NCBI RefSeq assembly: GCF_019145495.1 | Contig: NZ_JAHSTU010000002.1 | Location: 434,001-498,000 of the forward strand | DNA length: 64,000 nt | Direction of reading: 5' to 3' | DNA from: Pseudomonas azerbaijanoccidentalis | Lineage (GTDB): Bacteria > Pseudomonadota > Gammaproteobacteria > Pseudomonadales > Pseudomonadaceae | Shown: positions 16,242 to 25,608 of the stretch, one piece after another | Layout: every line of letters begins with the position of its first letter | How positions within the stretch are numbered: position 1 is the stretch's first letter | The notes under the pieces: generated by a model | Seen by the model: the letters and a program-made list of their open reading frames with translations, nothing else | Database searches by the model: none | What the model was told of the DNA's origin: nothing | Program-made: the position numbers and the translations under genes

Positions 16242-19200
16242 ATGGATCAGTCGACTATGGGCGCTTTATGGCAAACCGATTCGAGTAAAACCGTGGTCCA
16301 GACTGAACCTGTGGATGAAGCGCCATTACCTGAAAAACCCCCTCGCAGCCGCACCAAACACGGCTGGAAGGCGTTTTGGCTGTTGCTGCTGATCATTGCC
16401 ATCGTGGTAGGGCTCGCGGCTGCCAAGGAAATGCGCACCTCAAGATTCCAGTCCCGCGAGGTCAGCAAATTCGCCAAGACCCTCAGCTACGAGCTCAAAC
16501 CCGGCCCTAGCGATTCAATACACTACCCGGGGGCCGGCCCGTTCGACCTGCGCCTGGGCTACAGCTCGCTGGGCGAATTCCTGCCACGGTTGCTCAAGCG
16601 CGACTACGTGATCACCGCCCAGACACGCTTTTCCCCGGCGTTGATGAACTACACGGACAAAGGCCTTTTCGTACCCTATTCGGAAAAGATTCAAGCCGGT
16701 TTGTCGATCACTGACTGCAAGGCGGCACCGCTGTATCAATACAATTATCCGCAACAGCTCTACTCCAGCTTCGACTCGATTCCGCCGGTGGTGGTTAACA
16801 GCCTGCTGTTCATCGAAAACCGTTTCCTGCTCGACCCGCGCCAGCCCTTGGCCAACCCTGCGGTGGATTGGCCGAGGTTCGGCATGGCGGCCTACACCCA
16901 GGTCGCCAAAATGCTGCACCTGCCCGGCCAATCGGCGGGCGGCAGTACCCTGGCGACGCAACTGGAAAAATACCGGCACTCGCCCGATGGCCTGACCGCG
17001 TCGGGCGGGGAAAAAATCCGCCAGATGATTTCCGCCAGCGTGCGCGCCTATCAAGATGGCCCGCAAACCCTCAAGTCGCGGCAGAACGTGGTGCGTGATT
17101 ACCTCAACAGCGTGCCGCTGTCGGCCGTACCGGGCCACGGTGAAGTACATGGCATGGCTGAAGGGTTGCGCGTTTGGTACGGCGCCGATTTCAACCAGGC
17201 CAACGAACGCCTGGCCAGCGACGCGACGGATCCAAAAAGCCTGGCGGACAAAGGCCTGGCCCTGCGCGAAATGCTGTCGTTGATGATCGCCCAGCGCCGC
17301 CCGTCTCATTACCTGACCAAAGGTCGGGATGAACTGGCCGAACTCACCGACAGCCATATTCGCCTGCTGGCACAGAACAACGTGATCGACGCGCCATTCG
17401 CCGCGGCGGCACTGGCCGGCAAGGTCACGTACCGCGACTGGGCGACCCAGCCGACCATGCAGCCGATCGAAACCAACAAGGGCATCAGCGTCGCGCGCAG
17501 TCGTTTGGCGGGCTTGCTCAATCGTCCACTGTACGACCTCGACCGCCTCGACCTCTCGGCCACCAGCACCCTGCAAGGTGAACTGCAAACCCAGGCCACC
17601 GCCTACCTGAAAAAACTCGCCGACCCGGCCTATGCCGCCGAAATCGGCCTGATGGGCGAACGCTTGCTGACCCCCACCAGCACCACCCAGGTGCGATACA
17701 GCTTTACCTTGTTCGAGCTGACCCCGGACGGTTCGCGGGTGCGGGTACAAACCGACAGCACCGACCAGCCGTTCGACATCAACGAAGGCAGCAAACTGGA
17801 ACTGGGCTCCACTGCAAAAATGCGGGTGATGACCACTTACCTGCAAATCATCGCCGAGCTGCACGATAAGTATGCCGACATGGGCGTACCGGAACTGAAG
17901 AAAGTCGAAGTGCCGGAGCAGGACCGTCTCAGTCGCTGGGTCGTCGATTACCTGATCCAGAACAAGGATCACAGCCTGCAACCGCTCCTCAGCGCCGCGC
18001 TGGACCGCAAATATTCCGCCAGCCCCGGCGAGGCGTTTTTTACCGGTGGCGGTTTGCACACGTTCCATAACTTCCGCAAGGAAGACAACGGTCGCCTGCC
18101 GACCCTGCGCGACGCCCTGCGTGAATCGATCAACCTGCCGTTCATTCGCCTGATGCGCGATCTGGTGCGCTACACCACCTATTCCGGCCCCAACAACAGT
18201 GCCGAACTGCTCAAAGACGACCGTGACCCACGTCGCCAGGAATACCTGGCCTCGTTCGCCGACCGCGAAGGCACGTCGTTCCTGCTCAAGTTCTGGAAAA
18301 AATACCGCAACAAAGACACCCAGGCGCGGCTCGAAACGTTCCTCGACAGCATGCGCCCGACACCGATTCGCATGGCTGCCGTGCACCGTTACCTGTTACC
18401 GCAGGCCAGCCAGCAAAGCTTCAACACCTTCGTGCGCTCGCACCTTACCGGCGCCAAGCTCACTGAAAAACTCACCGACGAGCGTCTTGAGCGGCTCTAT
18501 CAGGCCTACGGCCCAGGCAGCTATGACCTGCCCGATCAGGGCTTTATCGCCAAGGTGCACCCGCTGGACCTGTGGATGATGGGCTACTTGCTCAATCATC
18601 CCGACGCGACCTTCAAAGACATCGTCAAGGCCAGCCAGTTTGAACGTCAGGAAGTCTACAGCTGGCTGTTCAAGAGTCGGCACAAGGGCGCCCGCGACAA
18701 CCGCATCCGCACCATGCTGGAGATCGAGGCATTCCTCGACATTCACCAGCGCTGGCAGAAAGTCGGCTACCCGTTCGATCACCTGGTGCCGTCACTGGCC
18801 ACCGCCATCGGCAGCTCCGGCGACCGGCCTGCGGCGTTGGCCGAGCTGATAGGGACAATCCTCAACGACGGTGTGCGCATGCCCACGCTGCGCATCGACA
18901 GCCTGCATTTCGCAGCTAATACCCCTTATGAAACCCGACTGGTCAACGACCCGGATGTCGGCAAACGGGTAATGCCATCGGAAGTCGCAACCGCCATGCG
19001 CGAGGCACTTTCGCAAGTGGTTGATGCCGGTACCGCCAAACGCGTGGCCGGCAGTTTCAAGCTGCCCGACGGCACACCGCTGGCCATGGGCGGCAAGACC
19101 GGCACCGGTGATAACCGGATCGAAGCGATCGGTTCAGGCGGGCGGATTTTGAGTTCGAAATCGCTCAACCGTACGGCCACGTTCGTGTTCTACATCGGCG

Positions 19201-19376
19201 ACTCCCACTTTGGCACCCTGACCGCGTTTGTGCCGGGGCGCTCGGCGGAGAACTTCACGTTCACCTCAGCGCTGCCCGTACAGGTGCTCAAAGGCATGGC
19301 GCCGATTCTGACTCAATATCTGCAGCCCGGCACTCACACGATGTGTCAGCCAACGGTGGCAACGGCGGTGCGCTAG
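16242..19376 (+). CDS. Large class A penicillin-binding protein (transglycosylase/transpeptidase)
   Basis: This 1044-residue protein has a basic, proline-rich cytoplasmic N-terminus and one membrane helix (about 43-61). A GT51 glycan polymerase domain follows, with E192 in IENRF, GGSTLATQLEK at 233-243 and RDYLNSVPL near 285. The C-terminal half carries transpeptidase motifs: S523-T-A-K, S629-I-N and K952-T-G. It should polymerise and cross-link peptidoglycan in the periplasm. It is longer than ordinary PBP1 proteins, mainly because about 320 residues separate SxN from KTG. The start at 16242 (MDQSTMGALWQ) or the ATG at 16257 are both possible; neither has a strong ribosome site. Confidence 0.85.
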   Translation: MDQSTMGALWQTDSSKTVVQTEPVDEAPLPEKPPRSRTKHGWKAFWLLLLIIAIVVGLAAAKEMRTSRFQSREVSKFAKTLSYELKPGPSDSIHYPGAGPFDLRLGYSSLGEFLPRLLKRDYVITAQTRFSPALMNYTDKGLFVPYSEKIQAGLSITDCKAAPLYQYNYPQQLYSSFDSIPPVVVNSLLFIENRFLLDPRQPLANPAVDWPRFGMAAYTQVAKMLHLPGQSAGGSTLATQLEKYRHSPDGLTASGGEKIRQMISASVRAYQDGPQTLKSRQNVVRDYLNSVPLSAVPGHGEVHGMAEGLRVWYGADFNQANERLASDATDPKSLADKGLALREMLSLMIAQRRPSHYLTKGRDELAELTDSHIRLLAQNNVIDAPFAAAALAGKVTYRDWATQPTMQPIETNKGISVARSRLAGLLNRPLYDLDRLDLSATSTLQGELQTQATAYLKKLADPAYAAEIGLMGERLLTPTSTTQVRYSFTLFELTPDGSRVRVQTDSTDQPFDINEGSKLELGSTAKMRVMTTYLQIIAELHDKYADMGVPELKKVEVPEQDRLSRWVVDYLIQNKDHSLQPLLSAALDRKYSASPGEAFFTGGGLHTFHNFRKEDNGRLPTLRDALRESINLPFIRLMRDLVRYTTYSGPNNSAELLKDDRDPRRQEYLASFADREGTSFLLKFWKKYRNKDTQARLETFLDSMRPTPIRMAAVHRYLLPQASQQSFNTFVRSHLTGAKLTEKLTDERLERLYQAYGPGSYDLPDQGFIAKVHPLDLWMMGYLLNHPDATFKDIVKASQFERQEVYSWLFKSRHKGARDNRIRTMLEIEAFLDIHQRWQKVGYPFDHLVPSLATAIGSSGDRPAALAELIGTILNDGVRMPTLRIDSLHFAANTPYETRLVNDPDVGKRVMPSEVATAMREALSQVVDAGTAKRVAGSFKLPDGTPLAMGGKTGTGDNRIEAIGSGGRILSSKSLNRTATFVFYIGDSHFGTLTAFVPGRSAENFTFTSALPVQVLKGMAPILTQYLQPGTHTMCQPTVATAVR

Positions 19377-19547
19377 CCACTGCCCGCAATCCATGTGGGC
19401 GTGGCGGTAACTATGTATTTTTCACTCTTTGATTTCGGGAGATTCGGCCCGTTTCCGCTGCATGTTCAACCCGGTTTTTGAGCTTTTTTCGGAGCATTTA
19501 CCTACCTAGTCTGATCGCTCCACTGTTGATCAACGGACGATCAGACA

Positions 19548-22500
19548 ATGCTTAACCCGTATAAAATTCCCGACCAGCTCGCTAATGACCTGGCCGATAA
19601 AAGCGTTCATTTTGACTTGATCAAAAAGGCTATTCCCACCTGGCTGGAAGACACCTCCATCGCTCGCGTCAATGAGCTGAAAGCCGACAGGATCATCGCC
19701 CCGGATCCGCTGCGCAAAGCCACACAGGCGCTGCAACAACGCCTGAAGAATGACATCCAGCTCAACTGGACGACGCAGAACACTGTAGATCGCGCCCTGA
19801 CCGAGCTACAGGATGTTTACGCGTTTGCCCGGCCCATCCTGCAACAGGCGCTGAAGCAGCGCTTCGGCGTCGACGACGATGTCGAACAAACCTGGCTGCG
19901 GTTGTATGCACCAGTGAAAACCGCTTGGTGGGTGCATGACTTTTCAGGCGGCACCACCAGCCGCACGGTGTCGCTGCTGGACGCTGCCCTGCATAATTTT
20001 TCGAACAACGAGACATTTCACCCGGACTCCGAATTCATCAGCCGCCCCGACGAGCGCGGGCATTTCGTCGTCAAACGCCTCAAGCACAAACTGAGCATCG
20101 ACCAGTTCAAATCGCTGTGCCGCGAGCTGAACATCGGTGCCCGATACCAAGAGCATCTGAAGGAATTCCTGCTGTCGACCAACCCGGTGGCGAGCAACTA
20201 CCTGCGCTACATCGTCATTCGCAACCAGCAGAGTGCGCTCAAAGTGGCGGCACTCATGGCGCTGATGAAAAGCGATATCGATCAGCAGGCCTATGACGTC
20301 GTGCAAGGCATGCTCGACGATCCTTCAAAAGTGCAATGGAACGGTAAGGCCGTCGGTTATTACACACTGTCGATGATGGACACCCGTCTGGTCGGCATTG
20401 TGCTGATCATTCCCGAGTCCGCGTCCGGTCCTGTCCCGATCATGGCGTACGTGCCCCACGACCCGGAGCACCCGCTCAAACAGTACCCGTCGTCGCTCGA
20501 ATTCATGGCCGAACTGACACGCCAGTTACGCGACGTCCCTGCCAGCAAAAGTTATCAACAGTACTTCAGCCAGTTCGTGCCCCATGAGCAACGCGGGCAT
20601 TTCTTCGCCGGGCTCAACAACCGCCTCAGCCAAATCAAATGGCAGCCGGTGCCACCCGGCTCCAGCTTGCCCACATGGCGCGAAACACCCGTGGCCAACC
20701 CCAACCTGGGGTTCAGCGTCTCGCGCATCAACGCCAACCGAGAGGCCGCATCCGCGACTGATCTTTGGAGTTACGACTACCAACAGAAGCTCAACAAGAT
20801 TCTCAACGATGCGCGAGAAATCGCGATTTCCACCGAATACGCCGATCGCATGGCCCGTTGGGCCTGGTGGGATAACCTGGAAAAAATGCTCTCGGACATG
20901 TTCAACGCCGCCCTGTTTGTGGCAATACCGTTTGTCCCTGGCCTGGGCGAATTGATGCTCGCTTACACCGCGTATCAATTGACCGAAGAAGTGGTCGAGG
21001 GCGTCGTCGATCTGGCCGAGGGTCAGGTGACCGAAGCCGCCGAACAAACCCTGAATGTGCTGGAAAGTGTGGTCCAGCTCGGCGCGTTCGCGGCAGCAGG
21101 TGCAGTCGGTAACGTTGCGCGAGCCAAACTCTCGCCGTTCTTCGAAAGCCTCAAACCGGTACAAACGGCCTCGGGGCGCACGCGGTTGTGGAATCCTGAA
21201 CTTGCTCCCTACGAACAATCCGGCGGGGCATTGCCTTCGAGCGCCCAGCCCGATGGATCAGGTGTTTACCAGCACCAGGGCCAACAATTGATACGGCTCG
21301 ACAACAAACTCTTTGAAGTGCAAAAAGACCCGGCCACCGGGCAACACCGCATCCTGCATCCGCAACGCTCCGACGCCTACGCCCCGACCCTGCGACACAA
21401 CAGCCATGGCGCCTGGGTCAGTGAAACGGAGAACCCACGTGAGTGGGAAGGCACCACACTGATGCGACGCCTGGGCCATACAACCGATGCCTTCAGCGAC
21501 ACGCAACTGGAGCGGATCCGTCAGATCAGCGGCACTGAAGAGGCCGAACTGCGCAGGATGCACATTGAGCACGCCCCGCCGCCGCCCTTGCTGACCGACA
21601 CCCTGCAACGCCTGGGGGCACCGGTGAATTCGCCTCCTGCGTTACCCCCTGAAATGGCTGCATTGTTCAGCGGTTATCCCGAACTGCCTGAACCCGTCGC
21701 GGAAAAAATCTTCGCCGGTGCCACACCGTCGGAACTCCAGCAGATGACCCTGCACAAACGCCTGCCCTTGCGCCTCAGATGCCAGGCCCGGGAACTCCAG
21801 TTCGAGACCCAAGCGGTGCGCGCCGCCCATGGCCTGTACGACAACGCGTTGGTCAGTGGTAATACCGAACGCCTGGTGCTGGGCACCTTGCGCATGCAAA
21901 CCGATACCTTCGGTAATCTGCGTATCGACATCCGCCAGGGCGCGCTCGACGGCGAACTGCGATGCAGCGCAGGCCCCGAAGATGCAGCACAAGTAAGGGT
22001 CATGGTGCGCAACGAATCCGGAAAATACGAAGTGCGTGACACCGAGGACCAACTGATCCATGCGGCCGATGATTTTCTTCCTGCCCTGCTCCAGGCCATG
22101 GGCCAGGATGGGCGCAGAGCGATTGGATATCGAGCAGGGGATGTCGAATTCTTCAAGCACTGGATCATCGCCAAGACCGAGACACCGAGCGAGCGCCGGG
22201 CGGTTCTGGCCACGCCTCCCATTCGCGCCGTGGCCGAGCATGAGACACTCTTGCTGGTGCGAGGCGCCGCCACCAGTAGAGCCGGCGAAACCCTGCACGA
22301 ACGCATTCAGGACCTGTACTCGGACTTCAGCGACCATGAGGTCGACACATTTGCCAACGCCCTGATCGCTAGAGGCGATGCACTGCGAGCCATTGAGCAA
22401 TGCGAAGATGAACTCGATGAACTGCGCGTCATTCTCAACCGCTGGGAATTCCAGCAACCGCAAACGTGGGGGCCTGGCAGCAGCGAGTTTCGTGACGGCG

Positions 22501-24197
22501 GCGGACAGCATATCGCCGAGCACCTAATCGAATGTTTCGAGCGCAAAAAAACCGGACTCGGCAGTCGTCTCGACCTGGACAACTATGCGCTCGACCTGTC
22601 CAGAGAAATGCTGCCACTGGACCTGGAGACCTGGTGGTCAAGGCGGCCTCCCGAGCTGAGAAAGTTCCTCGACAAAGTCAACGTGCTGAAGCTCGACAGA
22701 ACTTATTTTTCCAGCGAGCTCAATGGATTGCTGAAAGACTTCCCAAATCTTCATGAACTCAGCGCTCAAAACTGCGACCTTAAGCGGCTACCCGACAGCA
22801 TCGGGGCCATGCACCGCCTGGAACGCCTGCAGTTAAGTGATAACCAGATTGTGTTCGATGCCAACGCAGTCCTGCGACTCAAGCAACTGACCTTCCTGGA
22901 AATACTCAGGCTCGAAGGCAACCCTCTGGCAATGGCACCGGACATTGGTCGCATGCCCAGGCTCAAAGTTGTGGCCTTGAAAAACACCGGCCTGACCTCG
23001 TGGCCCGATGGGGTTCTGGCCAAAACCCGCCCAAGGGGGTTTTTCCTGGACCTGCGGGACAATCCACTCAGCGTTATTCCCGAGGTGGTACCCGGCAGGC
23101 CCGAAGCCTGGGTCATCGCCCGCACCCGACTCAACGTCGGTGATTTGTCGGAGATGAATCAACTGCGATACCAGGAGATTCGTCGCTCAGTGGAATTGCC
23201 TCCCGAGCCACTGGTGACTGCTCACCCGACGGACTACGGCACCACTGCCGATAACTGGGCGGACGTACCCGGGTTCGGGATAGAAAGTGGCGCCTCTTTC
23301 CAGGAACTGTCCGAGGACCCCCGGTCCCATGCGTTTATCGAGGCCGTGCTGAAACAGGAACGCTCGTCGGACTATGCCGCCGGAGGCCTGATTCGCCATC
23401 AATTGGTACAACGCATGGCACGCATGCTCGATGCCGTGTACATCGACACTCAACTGCGCGAGCAGCTCTACACCATGGCCATCGCCCCCGTCGATTGTGC
23501 CGATGCCGGCGCGCAGTTGTTCAACACCATGGGCATTCGCGTGCTCGCGTCCGAGGCCTATTCGTACTCCACCGATCCGGCGCAGCTTCAACGCAAACTG
23601 GTGACCCTTGCCAAAGGTGCCGCACGGTTGGAGCACGTCAACGAAATCGCCCGGGCTGACGTTGCCAGTCGTGGCGGCACCCCTGATGACGTCGAAATCT
23701 ACCTGGCGTACCAGACAAGTCTCGCCTCGCGGTTGAACTTGCCGTGGCAATCCGAAGGCATGCTGTATCGACCGGTTGCTGGCGTAACCGACACCATGAT
23801 CGATCAGGCGTACGACACGGTGCTGGCCCTGGGCGAAGGTGATGGCCTGATCAACAAGATGCTTGAACAGGATTTCTGGGAGCGTTACTTGGGTGAAAAA
23901 TGGCCAGTTGAAATACAGACGAACAAACGTCTCTACCAGAGCAAATACGAGAAACTGGAGGAGCTGCGCACAACCCAGCTTCAGTGGCTCGAGTCGACGT
24001 CGGACGTTGAGAAAGCCGTACTGCGCAACCGACTCAGGGAGCTCATCAACGATCTGCCCATCCCAGAGACCGTGGTCTTTGCCGATGAGCCGATCAGCGA
24101 TTCTGACTTCGATCGCTTCCTCGTCGATCTGGGCGACGAGGAGAAACAGCTGGCGAGACAACTGACCCGAGAGGCTCTGCGTAAAGCCGGCCAATAA
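19548..24197 (+). CDS. Giant effector-like protein: dermonecrotic-toxin-like N-terminus, LRRs, NEL E3 ligase C-terminus
   Basis: A 1549-residue protein with no signal peptide. Residues 1 to about 480 resemble the dermonecrotic toxin N-terminal domain common in large Pseudomonas toxins. A hydrophobic stretch (about 455-525) may insert in membranes. Leucine-rich repeats lie at about 1068-1180 (LERLQLSDNQIVF, FLEILRLEGNPLAMAP, LKVVALKNTGLTSWP). The C-terminal region matches the NEL ubiquitin ligase domain of IpaH/SspH effectors, with the catalytic C-x-D at C1317/D1319 (APVDCADAGAQLFNTMG). By family it would ubiquitinate host proteins after delivery into a eukaryotic cell. The gene stands alone: no secretion genes, chaperone or immunity gene are adjacent. 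Domain boundaries are by eye. Confidence 0.82.
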   Translation: MLNPYKIPDQLANDLADKSVHFDLIKKAIPTWLEDTSIARVNELKADRIIAPDPLRKATQALQQRLKNDIQLNWTTQNTVDRALTELQDVYAFARPILQQALKQRFGVDDDVEQTWLRLYAPVKTAWWVHDFSGGTTSRTVSLLDAALHNFSNNETFHPDSEFISRPDERGHFVVKRLKHKLSIDQFKSLCRELNIGARYQEHLKEFLLSTNPVASNYLRYIVIRNQQSALKVAALMALMKSDIDQQAYDVVQGMLDDPSKVQWNGKAVGYYTLSMMDTRLVGIVLIIPESASGPVPIMAYVPHDPEHPLKQYPSSLEFMAELTRQLRDVPASKSYQQYFSQFVPHEQRGHFFAGLNNRLSQIKWQPVPPGSSLPTWRETPVANPNLGFSVSRINANREAASATDLWSYDYQQKLNKILNDAREIAISTEYADRMARWAWWDNLEKMLSDMFNAALFVAIPFVPGLGELMLAYTAYQLTEEVVEGVVDLAEGQVTEAAEQTLNVLESVVQLGAFAAAGAVGNVARAKLSPFFESLKPVQTASGRTRLWNPELAPYEQSGGALPSSAQPDGSGVYQHQGQQLIRLDNKLFEVQKDPATGQHRILHPQRSDAYAPTLRHNSHGAWVSETENPREWEGTTLMRRLGHTTDAFSDTQLERIRQISGTEEAELRRMHIEHAPPPPLLTDTLQRLGAPVNSPPALPPEMAALFSGYPELPEPVAEKIFAGATPSELQQMTLHKRLPLRLRCQARELQFETQAVRAAHGLYDNALVSGNTERLVLGTLRMQTDTFGNLRIDIRQGALDGELRCSAGPEDAAQVRVMVRNESGKYEVRDTEDQLIHAADDFLPALLQAMGQDGRRAIGYRAGDVEFFKHWIIAKTETPSERRAVLATPPIRAVAEHETLLLVRGAATSRAGETLHERIQDLYSDFSDHEVDTFANALIARGDALRAIEQCEDELDELRVILNRWEFQQPQTWGPGSSEFRDGGGQHIAEHLIECFERKKTGLGSRLDLDNYALDLSREMLPLDLETWWSRRPPELRKFLDKVNVLKLDRTYFSSELNGLLKDFPNLHELSAQNCDLKRLPDSIGAMHRLERLQLSDNQIVFDANAVLRLKQLTFLEILRLEGNPLAMAPDIGRMPRLKVVALKNTGLTSWPDGVLAKTRPRGFFLDLRDNPLSVIPEVVPGRPEAWVIARTRLNVGDLSEMNQLRYQEIRRSVELPPEPLVTAHPTDYGTTADNWADVPGFGIESGASFQELSEDPRSHAFIEAVLKQERSSDYAAGGLIRHQLVQRMARMLDAVYIDTQLREQLYTMAIAPVDCADAGAQLFNTMGIRVLASEAYSYSTDPAQLQRKLVTLAKGAARLEHVNEIARADVASRGGTPDDVEIYLAYQTSLASRLNLPWQSEGMLYRPVAGVTDTMIDQAYDTVLALGEGDGLINKMLEQDFWERYLGEKWPVEIQTNKRLYQSKYEKLEELRTTQLQWLESTSDVEKAVLRNRLRELINDLPIPETVVFADEPISDSDFDRFLVDLGDEEKQLARQLTREALRKAGQ

Positions 24198-24217
24198 AAG
24201 TCTTAAAGCAAGCCAAA

Positions 24218-24241
24218 GGCAGCCTGACTTGTCAGGCTGCC
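24218..24241. terminator. Convergent hairpin terminator
   Basis: GGCAGCCTGAC and GTCAGGCTGCC form an 11-base perfect stem with a minimal loop, between the convergent ends of the NEL-type gene and the fimbrial operon. The minus-strand side is followed by a weak T-rich stretch. Confidence 0.7.
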
Positions 24242-24246
24242 GCACA

Positions 24247-24741
24247 TCAAGGCGCAGCGGCGATGAATATCAGTTGCACATTGCCGTAATAAACCCCCGG
24301 CTTGTATCCACCGGCAGGCACTTTCGGCACGATTTCCAAGGGAAAGCGACCACCGGCGATTGCTTGCGCAGCAGTCAACACTTCCCGCGGTTGTGGGTCA
24401 TGGCTCAATTCCTTGCCATTGAAGCTGACACGCAAATAGATGTTCTGATCGTCACGTCCGTTGGACAGGTAAGGCTCTGCTTCCAACCGTGCTTCAATCG
24501 CGCTGGTGTCATGTTTGACGTCGAAATTCTTGCGCAGTCCCTCCAATGTTTTCGTATGGATGTTCCACGCTAACGTCTGTTCAAGGTGTAACCAGTTCGA
24601 CTCGGCCGGAATGATGTAAAACCCCAGCGTCGGGATATCCACCGACACCTCGAACGTGCGCTCTTCCCGGGCCGCAAAAGCCTCGGTACTTATCAGCGCC
24701 ATCACGCTCATCCACGCCGCGATGGTCGATTGCTTGATCAT
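24247..24741 (-). CDS. CS1-type fimbrial subunit, second pilin of operon A
   Basis: A 164-residue secreted subunit with a signal peptide ending near AFAAREE. The mature N-terminus FEVSVDIPTLGFYIIPAESN has the beta-strand pattern used for donor-strand exchange in alpha-class (CS1/CFA-I) pilins. The C-terminus is GYKPGVYYGNVQLIFIAAAP. No cysteine is present in the mature part, as usual for this class, unlike classical type 1 pilins. It is the last gene of operon A, 63 bases after the chaperone, and is most like the second pilin of operon B at 31796-32284. Both differ clearly from the first pilins. Confidence 0.85.
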   Translation of the reverse strand: MIKQSTIAAWMSVMALISTEAFAAREERTFEVSVDIPTLGFYIIPAESNWLHLEQTLAWNIHTKTLEGLRKNFDVKHDTSAIEARLEAEPYLSNGRDDQNIYLRVSFNGKELSHDPQPREVLTAAQAIAGGRFPLEIVPKVPAGGYKPGVYYGNVQLIFIAAAP

Positions 24742-24804
24742 GTCAGGTACCTGTTGCGACTAAAAATACCGCGAGCCAGCCAAGGTGACTCGCCCCTCCC
24801 GGTA

Positions 24805-25548
24805 TTACTGGCTGGCGATGCGCAGCGTTTTTTTCGATGCGCCTTCCACCAGGTTGAAGCGATACTCGCGGCCGGGCTTTTTCTCGAACTCAAAGGTTTT
24901 ACCGGCCAGAACGTGGTGTTTAGTGGTCGGCTCACACTCGGTTTCGTTTTTCAGCGAGCAGTTGCGAAACTCATCGATCAACACCACGGTATTGCCATCG
25001 TTGCGCAATCGGTAAACGCCGGGACTGTCATCGATCACGCTGTCGAAGCGACTGTTTGTCGGCCGGACAAAAAACACCGTGCCAAACCCGGTCATCACGT
25101 TGACTCCCGCCGACAGGTTCTTTTTGTAGGCATCGCGCTCTTCACTCGACACGGCGAACTCGTCTTCTTTCTCCGGCACTACCGGTACGAAGCGCACGCG
25201 AAAATAACGCTCGGTGTCACGTTCGCCCATGTGCAACAAGCGCGTGCCCTGCATGCCTTTGGCCGGCACGATCAATCGCGCGGGGCTTGCCATCAAGCCA
25301 TCCCGACCGCTGCCGTCCGCCTGGGTCTTGACCGGAACTTCACGATGGCTGCCATCGGCGTCGTAGACGATTTCCAGGATGCTGACCTTGACGAACGCCG
25401 TGCTGTCACCGCTGTTGAATACGCGCTTGAGGTACGTGCTCTTTTCGCTGTCGAGGTAGTCGTATACCGTTCCGACGTTGATTTGCGGTCCGGCCTGAAT
25501 GCCTAAAGCAAAACCGCTCAACGCCATCATTATCAAAAGACGCTTCAT
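24805..25548 (-). CDS. CS1-type fimbrial chaperone, operon A
   Basis: A 247-residue periplasmic chaperone of the CooB/CfaA type that holds subunits before delivery to the usher. It has a signal peptide (MKRLLIMMALSGFALGIQAG). The body shares long identical stretches with the operon B chaperone, for example INVG-VYDYLD, GLMASPARLIVPA and VRFVPVVPEKEDEFAVS. I chose ATG 25548 (MKRLL) over two earlier in-frame ATGs because operon B starts at the same residue and the signal peptide begins there. It lies between the tip adhesin (60-base gap) and the second pilin. Confidence 0.88.
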   Translation of the reverse strand: MKRLLIMMALSGFALGIQAGPQINVGTVYDYLDSEKSTYLKRVFNSGDSTAFVKVSILEIVYDADGSHREVPVKTQADGSGRDGLMASPARLIVPAKGMQGTRLLHMGERDTERYFRVRFVPVVPEKEDEFAVSSEERDAYKKNLSAGVNVMTGFGTVFFVRPTNSRFDSVIDDSPGVYRLRNDGNTVVLIDEFRNCSLKNETECEPTTKHHVLAGKTFEFEKKPGREYRFNLVEGASKKTLRIASQ

Positions 25549-25608
25549 ACCCTTGAACCTCATCATATTGAACACGATGCAGCCGTCATCTTTCGATGCC
25601 TTGGCCCA

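Noticed and set aside
16515..18386. 623-codon open frame on the minus strand across the penicillin-binding protein
   Set aside because: It is antisense to a gene whose catalytic motifs are all intact; composition is that of a shadow frame.
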